DNA of 64,000 nt from Verrucomicrobiota bacterium (GTDB lineage: Bacteria; Verrucomicrobiota; Verrucomicrobiia; Chthoniobacterales; UBA10450), in the NCBI GenBank assembly GCA_003218375.1, contig QHNH01000017.1, positions 136,390-200,389 of the forward strand, written 5' to 3'. This document shows positions 43,421 through 52,471 of the stretch, piece after piece. Below the pieces are notes generated by a model. The model was not told where the DNA came from, searched no databases, and saw only the letters and a list, made by a program, of their open reading frames with translations. The stretch's first letter is position 1. Each line of letters begins with the position of its first letter. Position numbers and translations under genes: made by a program.

Positions 43421-43933
43421 TCAATCCTGTCCTACTTGGTTACGGACGTGCAGTAAAAGCTCCTGCAAATCCAATATATGCGCACTTATTGTTTTGTTCA
43501 TCAGGGGTACGTCTTGAGGCGTCACGTTCTGTGATAAAGCGATCTCAATTTCATCTTCGATGCTGGAGCAGGTTTGGACGGCACTTTGGATTCTCCGGCG
43601 GTGAGTGTTCGTCAAGTTCGGCCCGATATTTTTTATGGTCATTAGCGACATCCTGATTTCCGAATAGCTGGCGGGAAGGAGTTCCCACACGCCGTATCGT
43701 TGAAGCGTCTTTGCCTCTTCGAAAGCTGCCACGGTTTCGGAGAGACTTCGCACGATGTCAAATTTGTCGAGATCCTCGCGCATGCGTTGCGATGCTGCAG
43801 CAGCATGCTCGGCTGCGGTGCGAGCCTTGCGAGCTTCCAGCCATGTACCGATTAGGCCGACGACCGAAACCAGTAGACCGGCGACGCCACAGAAATCGGG
43901 GAAGGACTTAATGTCCAGTACGGCCACGACCAT
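43421..43933 (-). CDS. unknown membrane-anchored protein
   Basis: 170 residues. A membrane span at about 13-32 (FCGVAGLLVSVVGLIGTWLEA) is followed by a coiled helical region (ARTAAEHAAAASQRMREDL) and more helices. No family recognised. Similar short membrane-helix proteins occur in accessory two-gene units, and the pair here lies next to a tRNA remnant. A defence or stress role is possible but unsupported by any motif. Confidence 0.65.
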   Translation of the reverse strand: MVVAVLDIKSFPDFCGVAGLLVSVVGLIGTWLEARKARTAAEHAAAASQRMREDLDKFDIVRSLSETVAAFEEAKTLQRYGVWELLPASYSEIRMSLMTIKNIGPNLTNTHRRRIQSAVQTCSSIEDEIEIALSQNVTPQDVPLMNKTISAHILDLQELLLHVRNQVGQD

Positions 43934-44114
43934 TCGTTATTCGCGTTAGGCAACAGCCGTCAAGGCAAAGGTGGTGTAGCGACGAAACGGCAGGGCCCAT
44001 AGGGGCGTTCGAATAGGACAACCTAGAGTGAAGAACACAACCTTCGGACGCCTCCCGATTGGCGGATCTTTGCTGTCCAACGGTGTCGTCGAACCCTTCG
44101 CCTTTTTCGGTAGA

Positions 44115-46700
44115 CTATTCCGTGCGCAACGCGGCCATCGGGCTGATCCGAGTGGCGCGGCGGGCGGGGAGCCAGGTGGCGAACAAGGCGGCGATGGCGA
44201 GGGTGAGGGGAGCAAAGGTGAAGGCGACCGGATCGAGCGCGCCGACTTCGTAGAGCATGCCGCTCAAAATTTTGCCGGTGCCGGCGGCGAGGAGCAGGCC
44301 GATCACGATGCCGCTCAGGAGCATGATGGAGCCTTCGCGCATGATCATGCGCAGAACGGTGCCGGGTTGCGCGCCGAGAGCCATGCGAATCCCAATCTCG
44401 CGCGTCCGTCGCGCAACGGAATACGCTTTCACGCCGTAAAGACCGACGACAGCAAGACCCAACGCGAGGCCGCCGAAGACGGAGAACATCGCGGCACCGG
44501 CACGGACGACCCAGAGCTGGAAATTGCTGTCGAGATGTTGCGCGAAACTTTTCAGCGTCAGGACCGGCAACGCGGGATCGACTTCGCGCACGGTCCGGCG
44601 CAGCAGATCGGCGGTGTTTGCTTCACTGCCGGAGGCGAGGGAATGGAACCGGACAAAGAAGGAGACATTGCTCTGAAATCCGCGCGCGAACGGAAGGTAG
44701 ATCTGGCCGTGCGGATCTTTTTCGAAGAGCCCTTGTTTCGTCGTTGGAACGATGCCGACGATCTCGATCGTTTCTTTTCCAGTTTCGCCACTGAGATCGC
44801 CGGTCATGCCGACGCTTTTAGAGTCGTTTTTGGCGCGGGGAGCGTTGTCGCTCGCGTATTGGATGCGCTGGCCAAGGGCATCGCCTTCGGGCCAAAGTTT
44901 TTTCGCAAGCACTTCATCGATGATAGCGACCATCGGGCCGCCCGATTGAGTGGCTTCGGCCTGGTTGAAAACGCGGCCGCGCAGCACCGGCAGACCGACG
45001 GTGGCGAAGTAATCAGCGCCGACGCTGTTCCAAGCCGCGCTGAAGGCGAGGCCTTCGGCGGCAGTCGCCGGCTTTGCATCCGGCGCCGGTTGCACGCCGG
45101 CGCGCTGGATGTTTCGGCTGAGCGAGATCATCCCGAAAGGGACCGTGGCCGAGATGCTGGTGTGCTCGACGCCGGGCAACGCCGCGAGGCGTTCCTCGAG
45201 GTTGCGATAAAGATCCTGGGCGCGTTTCTGGTCGTAACCGGCCAGGCTCGCATCCGTTTCGAGAAGGAAACTCGCGCCGGGCGCGAGGCCGGTGTCGACC
45301 GAAGCGGCTTTGCCGGCGCCCCGGATGAAGAGCGCGGCGGCGGTGAGCAACGCGAGTGAGAACGCGATTTGCGCGACGACCAGCGGGTTGCGCGGGAGAA
45401 ATCTCCAACGCCGCCTAACGACATCTTCGCCGGCCTGTTCCTTGAGATCGGCGACGACGGCGCTGCGAGAAAGTTTCAGCGCAGGCCCAAGAGCGAAGCC
45501 GAGCGTGCCGACGACGCAGAAGGCGAATGTCGCGGCGAGGATAGAGAAATTGGGACCGGCCAGCCAGACGATGTCGAGCGGCAACATTTTGCCGAGAGAC
45601 GCGACGAGGAGATCCGACGACCAAAGACCGAGGACCAATCCGCATGCGCCGCCAAGTATCGCGAGGACGAAACCTTCGGTGAGGAGTTGGCGCACGATCC
45701 GGAAACGGCTGCCGCCCAGCGCGAGACGGATCGCAATTTCTTTCCGTCGCGCCGTGCCGCGAGCGAGCAGCATGTTGGCGAGGTTAAGACACGCCACCAA
45801 TAGAACCACGATCGCCATCCCGAGCAGCATCGGCGCGATCGCTTCCAGGCCGCCCTCGCCCGAAGGCGCGGTGCTGACGGAGAAACGCGAGATCGGCGTG
45901 ATCGTAAACGTCTGATCTTTTTGTTCGACTGGGAATGCCTTCTCGAGATTCACCGCCAAGCCTTCGAGCGCGGGCTTGGCGCTGGCTGCAGTCATCCCCG
46001 GTTTGAGCCGGCCGACGACGATCAACTGTTGTCCGGCGCGATCGCCGAACGCGGTCTTGTTCGCCTGCTCGAAATCGTTCGCGATTCGGTCGTAATTGCT
46101 GAGCGGCAGCCAGACTTCGACGGAAAATATTTGGAGCGTCCCGGTGAAGCCGCGCGGCGCGATCCCGACGACCGTGAAGGGATGTCCGTTGACCAAAAGC
46201 TCGGAGCCGAGCACGGCTGGATCGAGATTATGTTTCTGCCAGTAAGCGTAACTGACAATCGCGACCGGCGCGTTGCGGCCCAGAGTTTCTTCTTCGGGCA
46301 GAAAGGTCCGCCCGCGCGCGAGCGGAACGCCGAGCACCGAGAAATAATTCGAGCTGACGATGCCGCCAAACGTGCGGCGCGTGTCTCCTTTTTGGCCGAT
46401 ACCGATCATGGCGAGGTTGTAACCCATGACGTCGGTGAAGAAGGTATTCTGGGCGCGGATGTCAGTGTAAGTCGGGTAAGAAAAGCCACGATAGGTTTTC
46501 GGGTTCTTTTTGTCCTGCGAAAACACCTGTACGACCTCCTGCGGCTTGGCGTACGGCGGCGGCGCGAAGAACATCGTGTGGACGAGACTGAAAACGGCCG
46601 TGTTGGCGCCAATGCCGAGCGCGAGAACGATCACAGCCGCGAGCGTGAACCCCGGCGCCTTGAAGAGTTGCCGGAGGGCGAACTTAAGATCCTGGATCAT
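44115..46700 (-). CDS. duplicated MacB/FtsX-type permease (ADOP family)
   Basis: 861 residues. The N-terminal MacB periplasmic core starts QDLKFALRQLFKAPGFTLAA and ALGIGANTAVFS, the signature of the acidobacterial duplicated orphan permeases. A first membrane span is followed by a large periplasmic domain, an FtsX block (ARGTARRKEIAIRLALGGSR), a second periplasmic domain, and a second FtsX block (RRTREIGIRMALGAQPGT). No ATPase is encoded beside it, which is usual for these orphans. It probably works with an ATPase elsewhere to move a lipid, peptide or lipoprotein across the envelope; the substrate is unknown. Confidence 0.93.
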   Translation of the reverse strand: MIQDLKFALRQLFKAPGFTLAAVIVLALGIGANTAVFSLVHTMFFAPPPYAKPQEVVQVFSQDKKNPKTYRGFSYPTYTDIRAQNTFFTDVMGYNLAMIGIGQKGDTRRTFGGIVSSNYFSVLGVPLARGRTFLPEEETLGRNAPVAIVSYAYWQKHNLDPAVLGSELLVNGHPFTVVGIAPRGFTGTLQIFSVEVWLPLSNYDRIANDFEQANKTAFGDRAGQQLIVVGRLKPGMTAASAKPALEGLAVNLEKAFPVEQKDQTFTITPISRFSVSTAPSGEGGLEAIAPMLLGMAIVVLLVACLNLANMLLARGTARRKEIAIRLALGGSRFRIVRQLLTEGFVLAILGGACGLVLGLWSSDLLVASLGKMLPLDIVWLAGPNFSILAATFAFCVVGTLGFALGPALKLSRSAVVADLKEQAGEDVVRRRWRFLPRNPLVVAQIAFSLALLTAAALFIRGAGKAASVDTGLAPGASFLLETDASLAGYDQKRAQDLYRNLEERLAALPGVEHTSISATVPFGMISLSRNIQRAGVQPAPDAKPATAAEGLAFSAAWNSVGADYFATVGLPVLRGRVFNQAEATQSGGPMVAIIDEVLAKKLWPEGDALGQRIQYASDNAPRAKNDSKSVGMTGDLSGETGKETIEIVGIVPTTKQGLFEKDPHGQIYLPFARGFQSNVSFFVRFHSLASGSEANTADLLRRTVREVDPALPVLTLKSFAQHLDSNFQLWVVRAGAAMFSVFGGLALGLAVVGLYGVKAYSVARRTREIGIRMALGAQPGTVLRMIMREGSIMLLSGIVIGLLLAAGTGKILSGMLYEVGALDPVAFTFAPLTLAIAALFATWLPARRATRISPMAALRTE

Positions 46701-46950
46701 ATGTAATCAGATGCACGCCCGCCCTCGATTGGATTCAAACTTTTTATTGCGACTAATTTAGGGCGTTCAGGAGCGATCGGCGTCCAGGCCGAGAGAGGAC
46801 TACAAGAGGCTGGCGTGTTCGACCATTGAAGGATAACGCGCCAAAGAAATGCGGGTGCCTGGCGCATTCGAAAAATAAATTTTTCTTCCTGGCAACCGAT
46901 CAGCCCCGCCCATGCCAACCATGAGTGCGAAAGGGGTTCTCTGAATCGCT

Positions 46951-48531
46951 TTATGGCTTAGGTGTTTTTTTAGCCTGCGGCGTCCCCTGCGTTATCTTCT
47001 CCTTCTCCTTCTCTTTCTCTTCGCCAGTCCTACCTTTGCTGATCCATTCCGAGGCAATCTTGGTAATCGCGGTCACGATGCTGTCGGAAATAAATCCGGT
47101 GGCAAAGGCGGCGATGACTAACACCGGTTCCGCAATATTGGTCGCGACAATCTGGAGAAGATAGTAAACCGCAATGGCGAGGAACGGAGCCGAGATCAGG
47201 CCCATGTAAGTATCGATTAGATCCTTGCGGATGCCCCAAGCCGCCGTGGTTCCTGCTTCCGTAGTGACGCGGGGTCCGCCGCCGACCAGCCCCTTGATTG
47301 GCGCATTGAAAGCAGCTCTGACCATGCCCTGTTCATCCTTGGGCAGGTCTTTCGTATCGTAACTTTTCTGGATGTCCGGGACCTTTTTTGTCATGTTAAT
47401 TCCAGCGCCCAGCATCGCCAGGATGATGACATAGAATGGGACTGCCAGTCCGCCCTCGACCAAGGCGAAACCGGGCCTTTGCTGCAATTCATCGCGGCGC
47501 ACACTTTCCGGTGCGGCCGGTGATGGCTGCTGCGCCGGAGGTGTGGCGGGGGAAGCGGCGGCAGCCGCGGAGGTAGTGCCACTGGGGGTTTGCATGGGCG
47601 GCGACGTTGTTTTTTCGCTTGGCGTTTTCTTGGGGGAGACAGCACCGCCCAAGTTCACCAGCCACTGCGGATCCTTCACTCCTTTCGCTGTTCCTTTGAC
47701 GAGCCCGACCGGCGCTTTCTCCATTAACGCGACCGCGGATTGGCTTTTCGAAACTAACACGATCGCACCGATGGGCACGGCGAGGGACAGGAAGGTGGTG
47801 ATATAGGTGAGCGCAAACAAAAACCTCGCTCTGCGCTGGGTGAGACCGCCCGTGAACAGAATGATCAAGATGGCGGCGAAAACTCCGCCCACCATAAGGG
47901 CTACCGTGACGGCCCATTTGCCTTCTGGTGGAGGATAATTAAGATACAGCGTTGCCGTGCCGCTCAAGGCAGTGGGAGCTTTGTCTTTTTCGTTTAGTTG
48001 GCCGCTGAAAGTAGCGGTCACTCGGATCGGCGGCGGCGAACTGCTAACGGACTCTGCCGGAACCGGGGTGCGCAGCGGGGCTGGCGTGTTGGGGGGAGAG
48101 CCGGCCGGATCTGGCGGAGTAGTTCCAGTAGCAAACTTCCCCCCTTCGGCGAGGGACAAGATTGCGCCGCCCAGGTACAGATTTTTTTCCGGATCATCGA
48201 AAACAACATGCACTATGCCGTTGCCCACCGGCGCGCCTTTGAACGAGACTACTCCACTGACTTGAAACGGTTGTTGGGAAGAAGCTTCCAGGAACACTTG
48301 CGCCTGGTCCTTGGGCTTGAAGAACCAGTAGTACGCAATAAGACCAAAAACAACCAACCAAAATCCCATAACCATGTAGCTCGCAGTCTTGTCGGTACCG
48401 GTGTTTCCATCCGTGGTTTGCTTATCCGACTTGTTCGGGGCTAGCGGTGGAGGGGCATTATCGGGAGACTCCTCTGAAGCGCTGGTTACGGGCGCATCCG
48501 ACGTTTCTCCAAGGTTTTCGTCCGCGGACAT
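46951..48531 (-). CDS. multi-pass membrane protein of unknown function
   Basis: 526 residues. The first ~45 residues are acidic/Pro-rich and presumably cytoplasmic. Hydrophobic spans lie at about 52-70, 208-230, 238-262, 365-387, 450-472 and 478-498. Between spans are a small beta domain (QVSGVVSFKGAPVGNGIVHVVFDD) and Pro/Ala/Ser-rich disordered loops. The C-terminus is a charged EKEKEKEK tail. No family recognised; the beta domain resembles carboxypeptidase-regulatory-like folds. It stands alone and is divergent from the cupin gene. Confidence 0.75.
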   Translation of the reverse strand: MSADENLGETSDAPVTSASEESPDNAPPPLAPNKSDKQTTDGNTGTDKTASYMVMGFWLVVFGLIAYYWFFKPKDQAQVFLEASSQQPFQVSGVVSFKGAPVGNGIVHVVFDDPEKNLYLGGAILSLAEGGKFATGTTPPDPAGSPPNTPAPLRTPVPAESVSSSPPPIRVTATFSGQLNEKDKAPTALSGTATLYLNYPPPEGKWAVTVALMVGGVFAAILIILFTGGLTQRRARFLFALTYITTFLSLAVPIGAIVLVSKSQSAVALMEKAPVGLVKGTAKGVKDPQWLVNLGGAVSPKKTPSEKTTSPPMQTPSGTTSAAAAASPATPPAQQPSPAAPESVRRDELQQRPGFALVEGGLAVPFYVIILAMLGAGINMTKKVPDIQKSYDTKDLPKDEQGMVRAAFNAPIKGLVGGGPRVTTEAGTTAAWGIRKDLIDTYMGLISAPFLAIAVYYLLQIVATNIAEPVLVIAAFATGFISDSIVTAITKIASEWISKGRTGEEKEKEKEKITQGTPQAKKTPKP

Positions 48532-48670
48532 ATTGGGGAAGAATCGAGCAATTAAGCGAGAGTCGGCGCCGAGATGTCAACGGCAATCATTCATGCAGAT
48601 TTTCGTCGGCCAGCGCTTTAGGCCGTCCCTGCGAAGTTGCCGCGCACGGGTTGGGGGTGGAAATTCGCAA

Positions 48671-48997
48671 ATGGATTTATCGAACACAAGAGACGCCACG
48701 GAATGGTTCGAAGTATTGCAAACCAGCAAGCGAACGCAGACGGCGATGATGACCCTGGCGCCTGGGGATGACACCGGCAAGAAAGCGGAAGCGCATGAGA
48801 AAAGCGATCAAGTGTTGTTGATGCTCTCGGGAAAGTTGTCGGGGACGGTTGGACCTGAAACCGTGAATCTGAAAAAGGGCGACGTACTTTTGATCCGCGC
48901 GGGCACGCCCCACCGTTTCAGGAACGCCGGCAGACAACGCGCGGTGACGTTCAATGTTTACTCGCCGCCGGAATATCCTCCCGAGACGAAGGGATGA
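48671..48997 (+). CDS. small cupin-domain protein
   Basis: 108 residues from the ATG at 48671. Single-domain cupin: motif 1 contains EAHEKSDQVLLMLSGKLSG and motif 2 GDVLLIRAGTPHRFRN, with His and Glu ligands suitable for one metal ion. Its function could be enzymatic or sugar binding; small cupins vary widely. The frame is open further upstream, but the cupin fold starts here. Its TGA directly abuts the stop codon of the convergent GNAT gene. Confidence 0.85.
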   Translation: MDLSNTRDATEWFEVLQTSKRTQTAMMTLAPGDDTGKKAEAHEKSDQVLLMLSGKLSGTVGPETVNLKKGDVLLIRAGTPHRFRNAGRQRAVTFNVYSPPEYPPETKG

Positions 48998-49519
48998 TCA
49001 GGCCGGCACGAGCGGCGTGAAATCGTACGGGGACGAAGTTGCGTTGAACTTCGGGTAAAGGAATTTACTCACCGGCAGGTTTTCCTTGGCTACGCCGGCG
49101 GCTTCTCGCAGGCCTGCTTCGCGCAGCCGGGAAAGCGCCTGCTCCAGGAGGCGGGTTCCGAAACCGCGGTTCCGATATTCCATCGACACGCAAGGGCCCG
49201 GAATCAGGTGCATATCAGCCTCGGCTTCGAAGGAAATCACGGACGCTCCGATGATGCGAGTGCCATGGCGTAATGCCAGAAGGCTGCAGGCCGGCGAGGC
49301 GAACGCGCGCTCCAGCCACGACTCAATTTTCTCCGTCACTTCCTGCAGCTCGGGGCTCCACATCGGATCGAGCACGAACGAACTTGAGATGATCTTGCGC
49401 AGTTCCTTTTCGTCTTCGGCGGTCGCGGGCCCGATCTCGTAATGTTCCGGGAGGGTATTGTCGAATGACGGAAGCCGGGTCAAATCCCAGGTGAATCGAA
49501 TCCAGTTGCTCAGCTTCAT
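48998..49519 (-). CDS. GNAT-family acetyltransferase
   Basis: 173 residues. An N-terminal extension precedes the fold. The GNAT core shows IIGASVISFEAEADMHLIPGP and the acetyl-CoA loop YRNRGFGTRLLEQAL (R-x2-G-x-G-like), followed by AKENLPVSKFLYPKFN. The substrate cannot be inferred. It is convergent with the cupin gene with no bases between the two stop codons. Confidence 0.85.
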   Translation of the reverse strand: MKLSNWIRFTWDLTRLPSFDNTLPEHYEIGPATAEDEKELRKIISSSFVLDPMWSPELQEVTEKIESWLERAFASPACSLLALRHGTRIIGASVISFEAEADMHLIPGPCVSMEYRNRGFGTRLLEQALSRLREAGLREAAGVAKENLPVSKFLYPKFNATSSPYDFTPLVPA

Positions 49520-49567
49520 AGAGGTGCCCGGTAGTATCGTGCGCGGAAGAGCCTATGCAAATTTCGG

Positions 49568-49648
49568 CGCCGCCCACAGGGCGGCGGCTACAGAAGACAA
49601 AAAGCGCGCTCCGCTCATCTTCTGTAGCCGCTTCGCTGTGCGAAGCGT
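49568..49648. repeat. two TCTGTAGCCG-family half elements back to back
   Basis: GCCGCCCACAGGGCGGCGGCTACAGAAG, here in two parts, is followed after ~30 bases by CTTCTGTAGCCGCTTCGC and TGTGCGAAGCG. The order of halves is reversed relative to 5532-5645 and 53966-54070. Confidence 0.75.
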
Positions 49649-49660
49649 TGGTTGTGAGCT

Positions 49661-50125
49661 TTAGATTGCCTGGACGGCTTTGAGCGTTTCGTGGAACGAA
49701 CCGTAAAGCTCGCGATACTGGGCCACGCCGCGCCGCAGGACCGGCTTGAAGTTCGCCAAGTCCGCGATGTTCACGATCAAATCCACGCTCTGCACAAACG
49801 CGCTCATGGCGTCGTTCGTCGGGAAGCGATGGCTGATGAGGACGAGGAAATGCTCCCGCCGTTCTGCGCCGGGACGCCGGACCATGGCGCGCAGGATCGG
49901 GTTGTTCTGCGGCGTGGAGCCTTTGAAGTTTTCGTAAACGATCACGACGTTGTAGCTGTAAGTCTTCAGCTTCAGGAGGACGTCTTCCTCGAACAAACCG
50001 AGGTGCACCTTGTAGGTCATGTCGATCAACTGGGGGACCACCATTTTCTGGTATTGCTGGTGATCGACGCAGACGAGCGCGGTGTTGTCGCCGAGATCGA
50101 AGAAGGAAGAGTCTTGCGGTTCCAT
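49661..50125 (-). CDS. unknown protein co-transcribed with PilT-type ATPases
   Basis: 154 residues, no signal peptide. The fold looks alpha/beta: FDLGDNTALVCVD, YNVVIVYENFKG, EHFLVLISHRFPTND and SVDLIVNIADLANF give alternating strands reminiscent of a receiver-like domain lacking the phosphorylation Asp. It starts three bases after the stop of the second PilT-type gene and is therefore probably part of the twitching-motility unit. A regulatory role is possible. Confidence 0.7.
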   Translation of the reverse strand: MEPQDSSFFDLGDNTALVCVDHQQYQKMVVPQLIDMTYKVHLGLFEEDVLLKLKTYSYNVVIVYENFKGSTPQNNPILRAMVRRPGAERREHFLVLISHRFPTNDAMSAFVQSVDLIVNIADLANFKPVLRRGVAQYRELYGSFHETLKAVQAI

Positions 50126-50128
50126 GGT

Positions 50129-51295
50129 TTAACGGAAGGCGTTTGCGGGAAGATCGAGGCGCAAACCTGAATCGAGGTCGCTGTCCACCCCGCGCGCTTT
50201 TTGGATAAGGTCGAGGCCGCGGCTCACGCGGCCCTTGCGGGTGGCAAACAGCCGCGCGGTTTCTTCCGTGATGAGATCGCTCTCGTAAGCGTTGAGGATC
50301 GACTGGTCGAACGTCATCCAGCCAAACGGCGAGCTCGCCTCTATGATCTCGTAAAAGCTGCGGTGCTCGCCTTCGCCGATCGCGATCGTCTCGCGGGTGC
50401 GGAGATTGTTGCCCAAAATTTCCGTGAGCAATTGCCGGCCGCCGCCGACCTTCGGCGCGAGGCGCTGACTCACGATATAGCGCAACGTATCTGCGAGCCG
50501 GATGCGGAGCTGCTGCTCTTCGCCGAGGGAAAAGAGTCCAAGGATACGATTGATCGCCTGGCCGGCATCGATCGTGTGCAGGGTGCTCAAGACGAGGTGG
50601 CCGGTTTCGGCCGCCATCAAAGCGACTTCGACGGTCGCGCGGTCGCGCATTTCGCCGACCAGAATGACTTTTGGCGCCTGGCGCAGGGCGGCGCGCAAGC
50701 CGTTGGGGTAATTGTTAAAGTCGTGGCCGAGCTCGCGCTGGTTGAACGTCGCACGTTTCGTTGGGTGGACGAATTCGATCGGGTCTTCGAGCGTCACAAT
50801 GTGGACCGGCTGCTGTTCGTTGATCTCATTGAGCAGCGCTGCCAGCGTCGTTGTCTTGCCGCTGCCCGTCGCGCCCGTTACCAGGACAAGCCCCGTTTTC
50901 TCCGTCGCGATCTCCTTGAAAATCGACGGTAATTGCAGGCTCTCGGTCGTCGGGATATCTCCCTGGAGTTTCCGCAGAACGATCGAGAAATGGCCCTGCT
51001 GCCGGAAAATGTTGACGCGGAAACGCGCCTCTTCTCCGAGCGAATAACTGCAGTCGCACGATCCGCCGGTGAGATAATCGTAGATCAGCCGCCGGTTCCC
51101 CTGCATCAACGTCAGCGCGATCTGCTCGGTCTGGTAAGGCGTGAGCGCTTCGATGGGCGGATCGACGTAGACTGGTTTCAGTTCGCCGAAATCCTCCACC
51201 TGCATCGGATGGCCCACGGAAAAATTCAGGTCCGAGATGCCGTCGTAAGTCAGCAGCATCGCCGATAAAATTTTGTCGAGATCCGGAATTCTCAT
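50129..51295 (-). CDS. PilT/PilU-type retraction ATPase, second copy
   Basis: 388 residues. GSPII-type ATPase: Walker A GATGSGKTTTLAALLN, Asp box IVTLEDPIEFVHP, Walker B and His box VILVGEMRDRATVEVAL and STLHTIDAGQAINRI. The N-terminal PAS-like domain (about 1-100) is divergent and contains CDCSYSLGEEARFRVN. The C-terminal extension after the ATPase core is PilU-like. Accessory retraction motors of this kind work with PilT on type IV pili. It lies 12 bp after the first pilT gene. Confidence 0.92.
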   Translation of the reverse strand: MRIPDLDKILSAMLLTYDGISDLNFSVGHPMQVEDFGELKPVYVDPPIEALTPYQTEQIALTLMQGNRRLIYDYLTGGSCDCSYSLGEEARFRVNIFRQQGHFSIVLRKLQGDIPTTESLQLPSIFKEIATEKTGLVLVTGATGSGKTTTLAALLNEINEQQPVHIVTLEDPIEFVHPTKRATFNQRELGHDFNNYPNGLRAALRQAPKVILVGEMRDRATVEVALMAAETGHLVLSTLHTIDAGQAINRILGLFSLGEEQQLRIRLADTLRYIVSQRLAPKVGGGRQLLTEILGNNLRTRETIAIGEGEHRSFYEIIEASSPFGWMTFDQSILNAYESDLITEETARLFATRKGRVSRGLDLIQKARGVDSDLDSGLRLDLPANAFR

Positions 51296-51307
51296 CGCTC
51301 AGGAATC

Positions 51308-52390
51308 CTATTCGTCCGTGCCATCCATTGGCGGCTCCTTGAGGAAGGGCCGGAATTTCTTTTTATCGATTGCCTTGTCATAGGCTTCCTCCGGCGAAAT
51401 TCGCGCGTGGCGCAGATGCTCCATGATCGCGTCATCGAGCGGCTGGTTGCCTTTCTTCTTGCCGACCTGGATCATGCCGGGGATCTGGTGGGTCTTGGCT
51501 TCGCGAACGAGGTTCGCGATCGCCATGTCGACGACGAGGATTTCGAGAGCGGCCACCCGGCCTGGCTTATCGATCCGCTTGAAAAGATTTTGCGCAATGA
51601 CGCCTTTGAGCGACTCCGCCAGGGTGGCGCGGATTTGGTTCTGCTGGTTGGTCGGGAAAACGTCGATGATACGATCGACCGCCTTCGACGCGCTGGAAGT
51701 GTGCAGGGTTCCGAAAACGAGGTGACCGGTGGCGGCGGCCGTCAGAGCCAGCTCGATCGTTTCGTGGTCGCGCATTTCGCCGACGAGCAGGATGTCCGGA
51801 TCCTCGCGCAAGGCCCCGCGCAACGCGGCGGCAAACGAACGAGTGTGGACACCGACTTCGCGATGCTGCACGAGACAGTTTTGGCTGCGATGCACGAATT
51901 CGATCGGGTCCTCAACCGTGATGATGTGGTCGTGGCGATGGAGGTTCGCGTAATCCATCATGGCCGCCAGCGTCGTCGATTTGCCGGAACCGGTCGGTCC
52001 CGTAACGAGGACGAGGCCCTTCTTCAGCATCGGAAATTTTTTCAGCACCGGCGGCAGGCCGAGGTCTTCGACGGTCAGCACGTTTGAGGGAATGAGGCGG
52101 AACACGGCCGATATGCCGTATTTCTGCTGGAAAAAATTCGCGCGATACCGCGCCATCCCCGGCACTTCATAGCCGAAGTCGATGTCGGAAGTTTCTTCGA
52201 AGACTTTGATTTTTCCTTCCGGGGCGATCTCGTAAACCATCGCCTTCAATTCGTCGTTGCGCAGCGGCGGGTAATCCACCCGGACCAGTTCGCCATTGAT
52301 GCGCAGCATCGGGGGATTGTTCGTGGCGAGGTGAAGGTCGGATGCCTTCTGCTCGCCCATGAGCTTGAAGAATGAGTCGATACGGGCCAT
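51308..52390 (-). CDS. pilT: type IV pilus twitching-motility ATPase PilT
   Basis: 360 residues, usual PilT length. Walker A GPTGSGKSTTLAAMMD, Asp box IITVEDPIEFVH, Walker B LLVGEMRDHETIELAL, His box GTLHTSSASKAVDRIID, and the C-terminal AIRE-like region (LVREAKTHQIPGMIQ). The hexameric motor depolymerises type IV pili for twitching and DNA uptake. It is followed 12 bp later by a second ATPase gene; no pilin genes are in the window. Confidence 0.95.
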   Translation of the reverse strand: MARIDSFFKLMGEQKASDLHLATNNPPMLRINGELVRVDYPPLRNDELKAMVYEIAPEGKIKVFEETSDIDFGYEVPGMARYRANFFQQKYGISAVFRLIPSNVLTVEDLGLPPVLKKFPMLKKGLVLVTGPTGSGKSTTLAAMMDYANLHRHDHIITVEDPIEFVHRSQNCLVQHREVGVHTRSFAAALRGALREDPDILLVGEMRDHETIELALTAAATGHLVFGTLHTSSASKAVDRIIDVFPTNQQNQIRATLAESLKGVIAQNLFKRIDKPGRVAALEILVVDMAIANLVREAKTHQIPGMIQVGKKKGNQPLDDAIMEHLRHARISPEEAYDKAIDKKKFRPFLKEPPMDGTDE

Positions 52391-52471
52391 GGACGCGCCT
52401 TCTTAAAGCTAAATCGGTGCCACCGGTCGGTGGCATTCCCCGTAAAACGCGTCCTGCTTCGGGCCGCGGCG

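Noticed and set aside
44028..45359. 443-codon open frame on the + strand
   Set aside because: It is antisense to the clearly coding MacB/FtsX permease; the translation is Arg/Glu/Asp-rich without domains.
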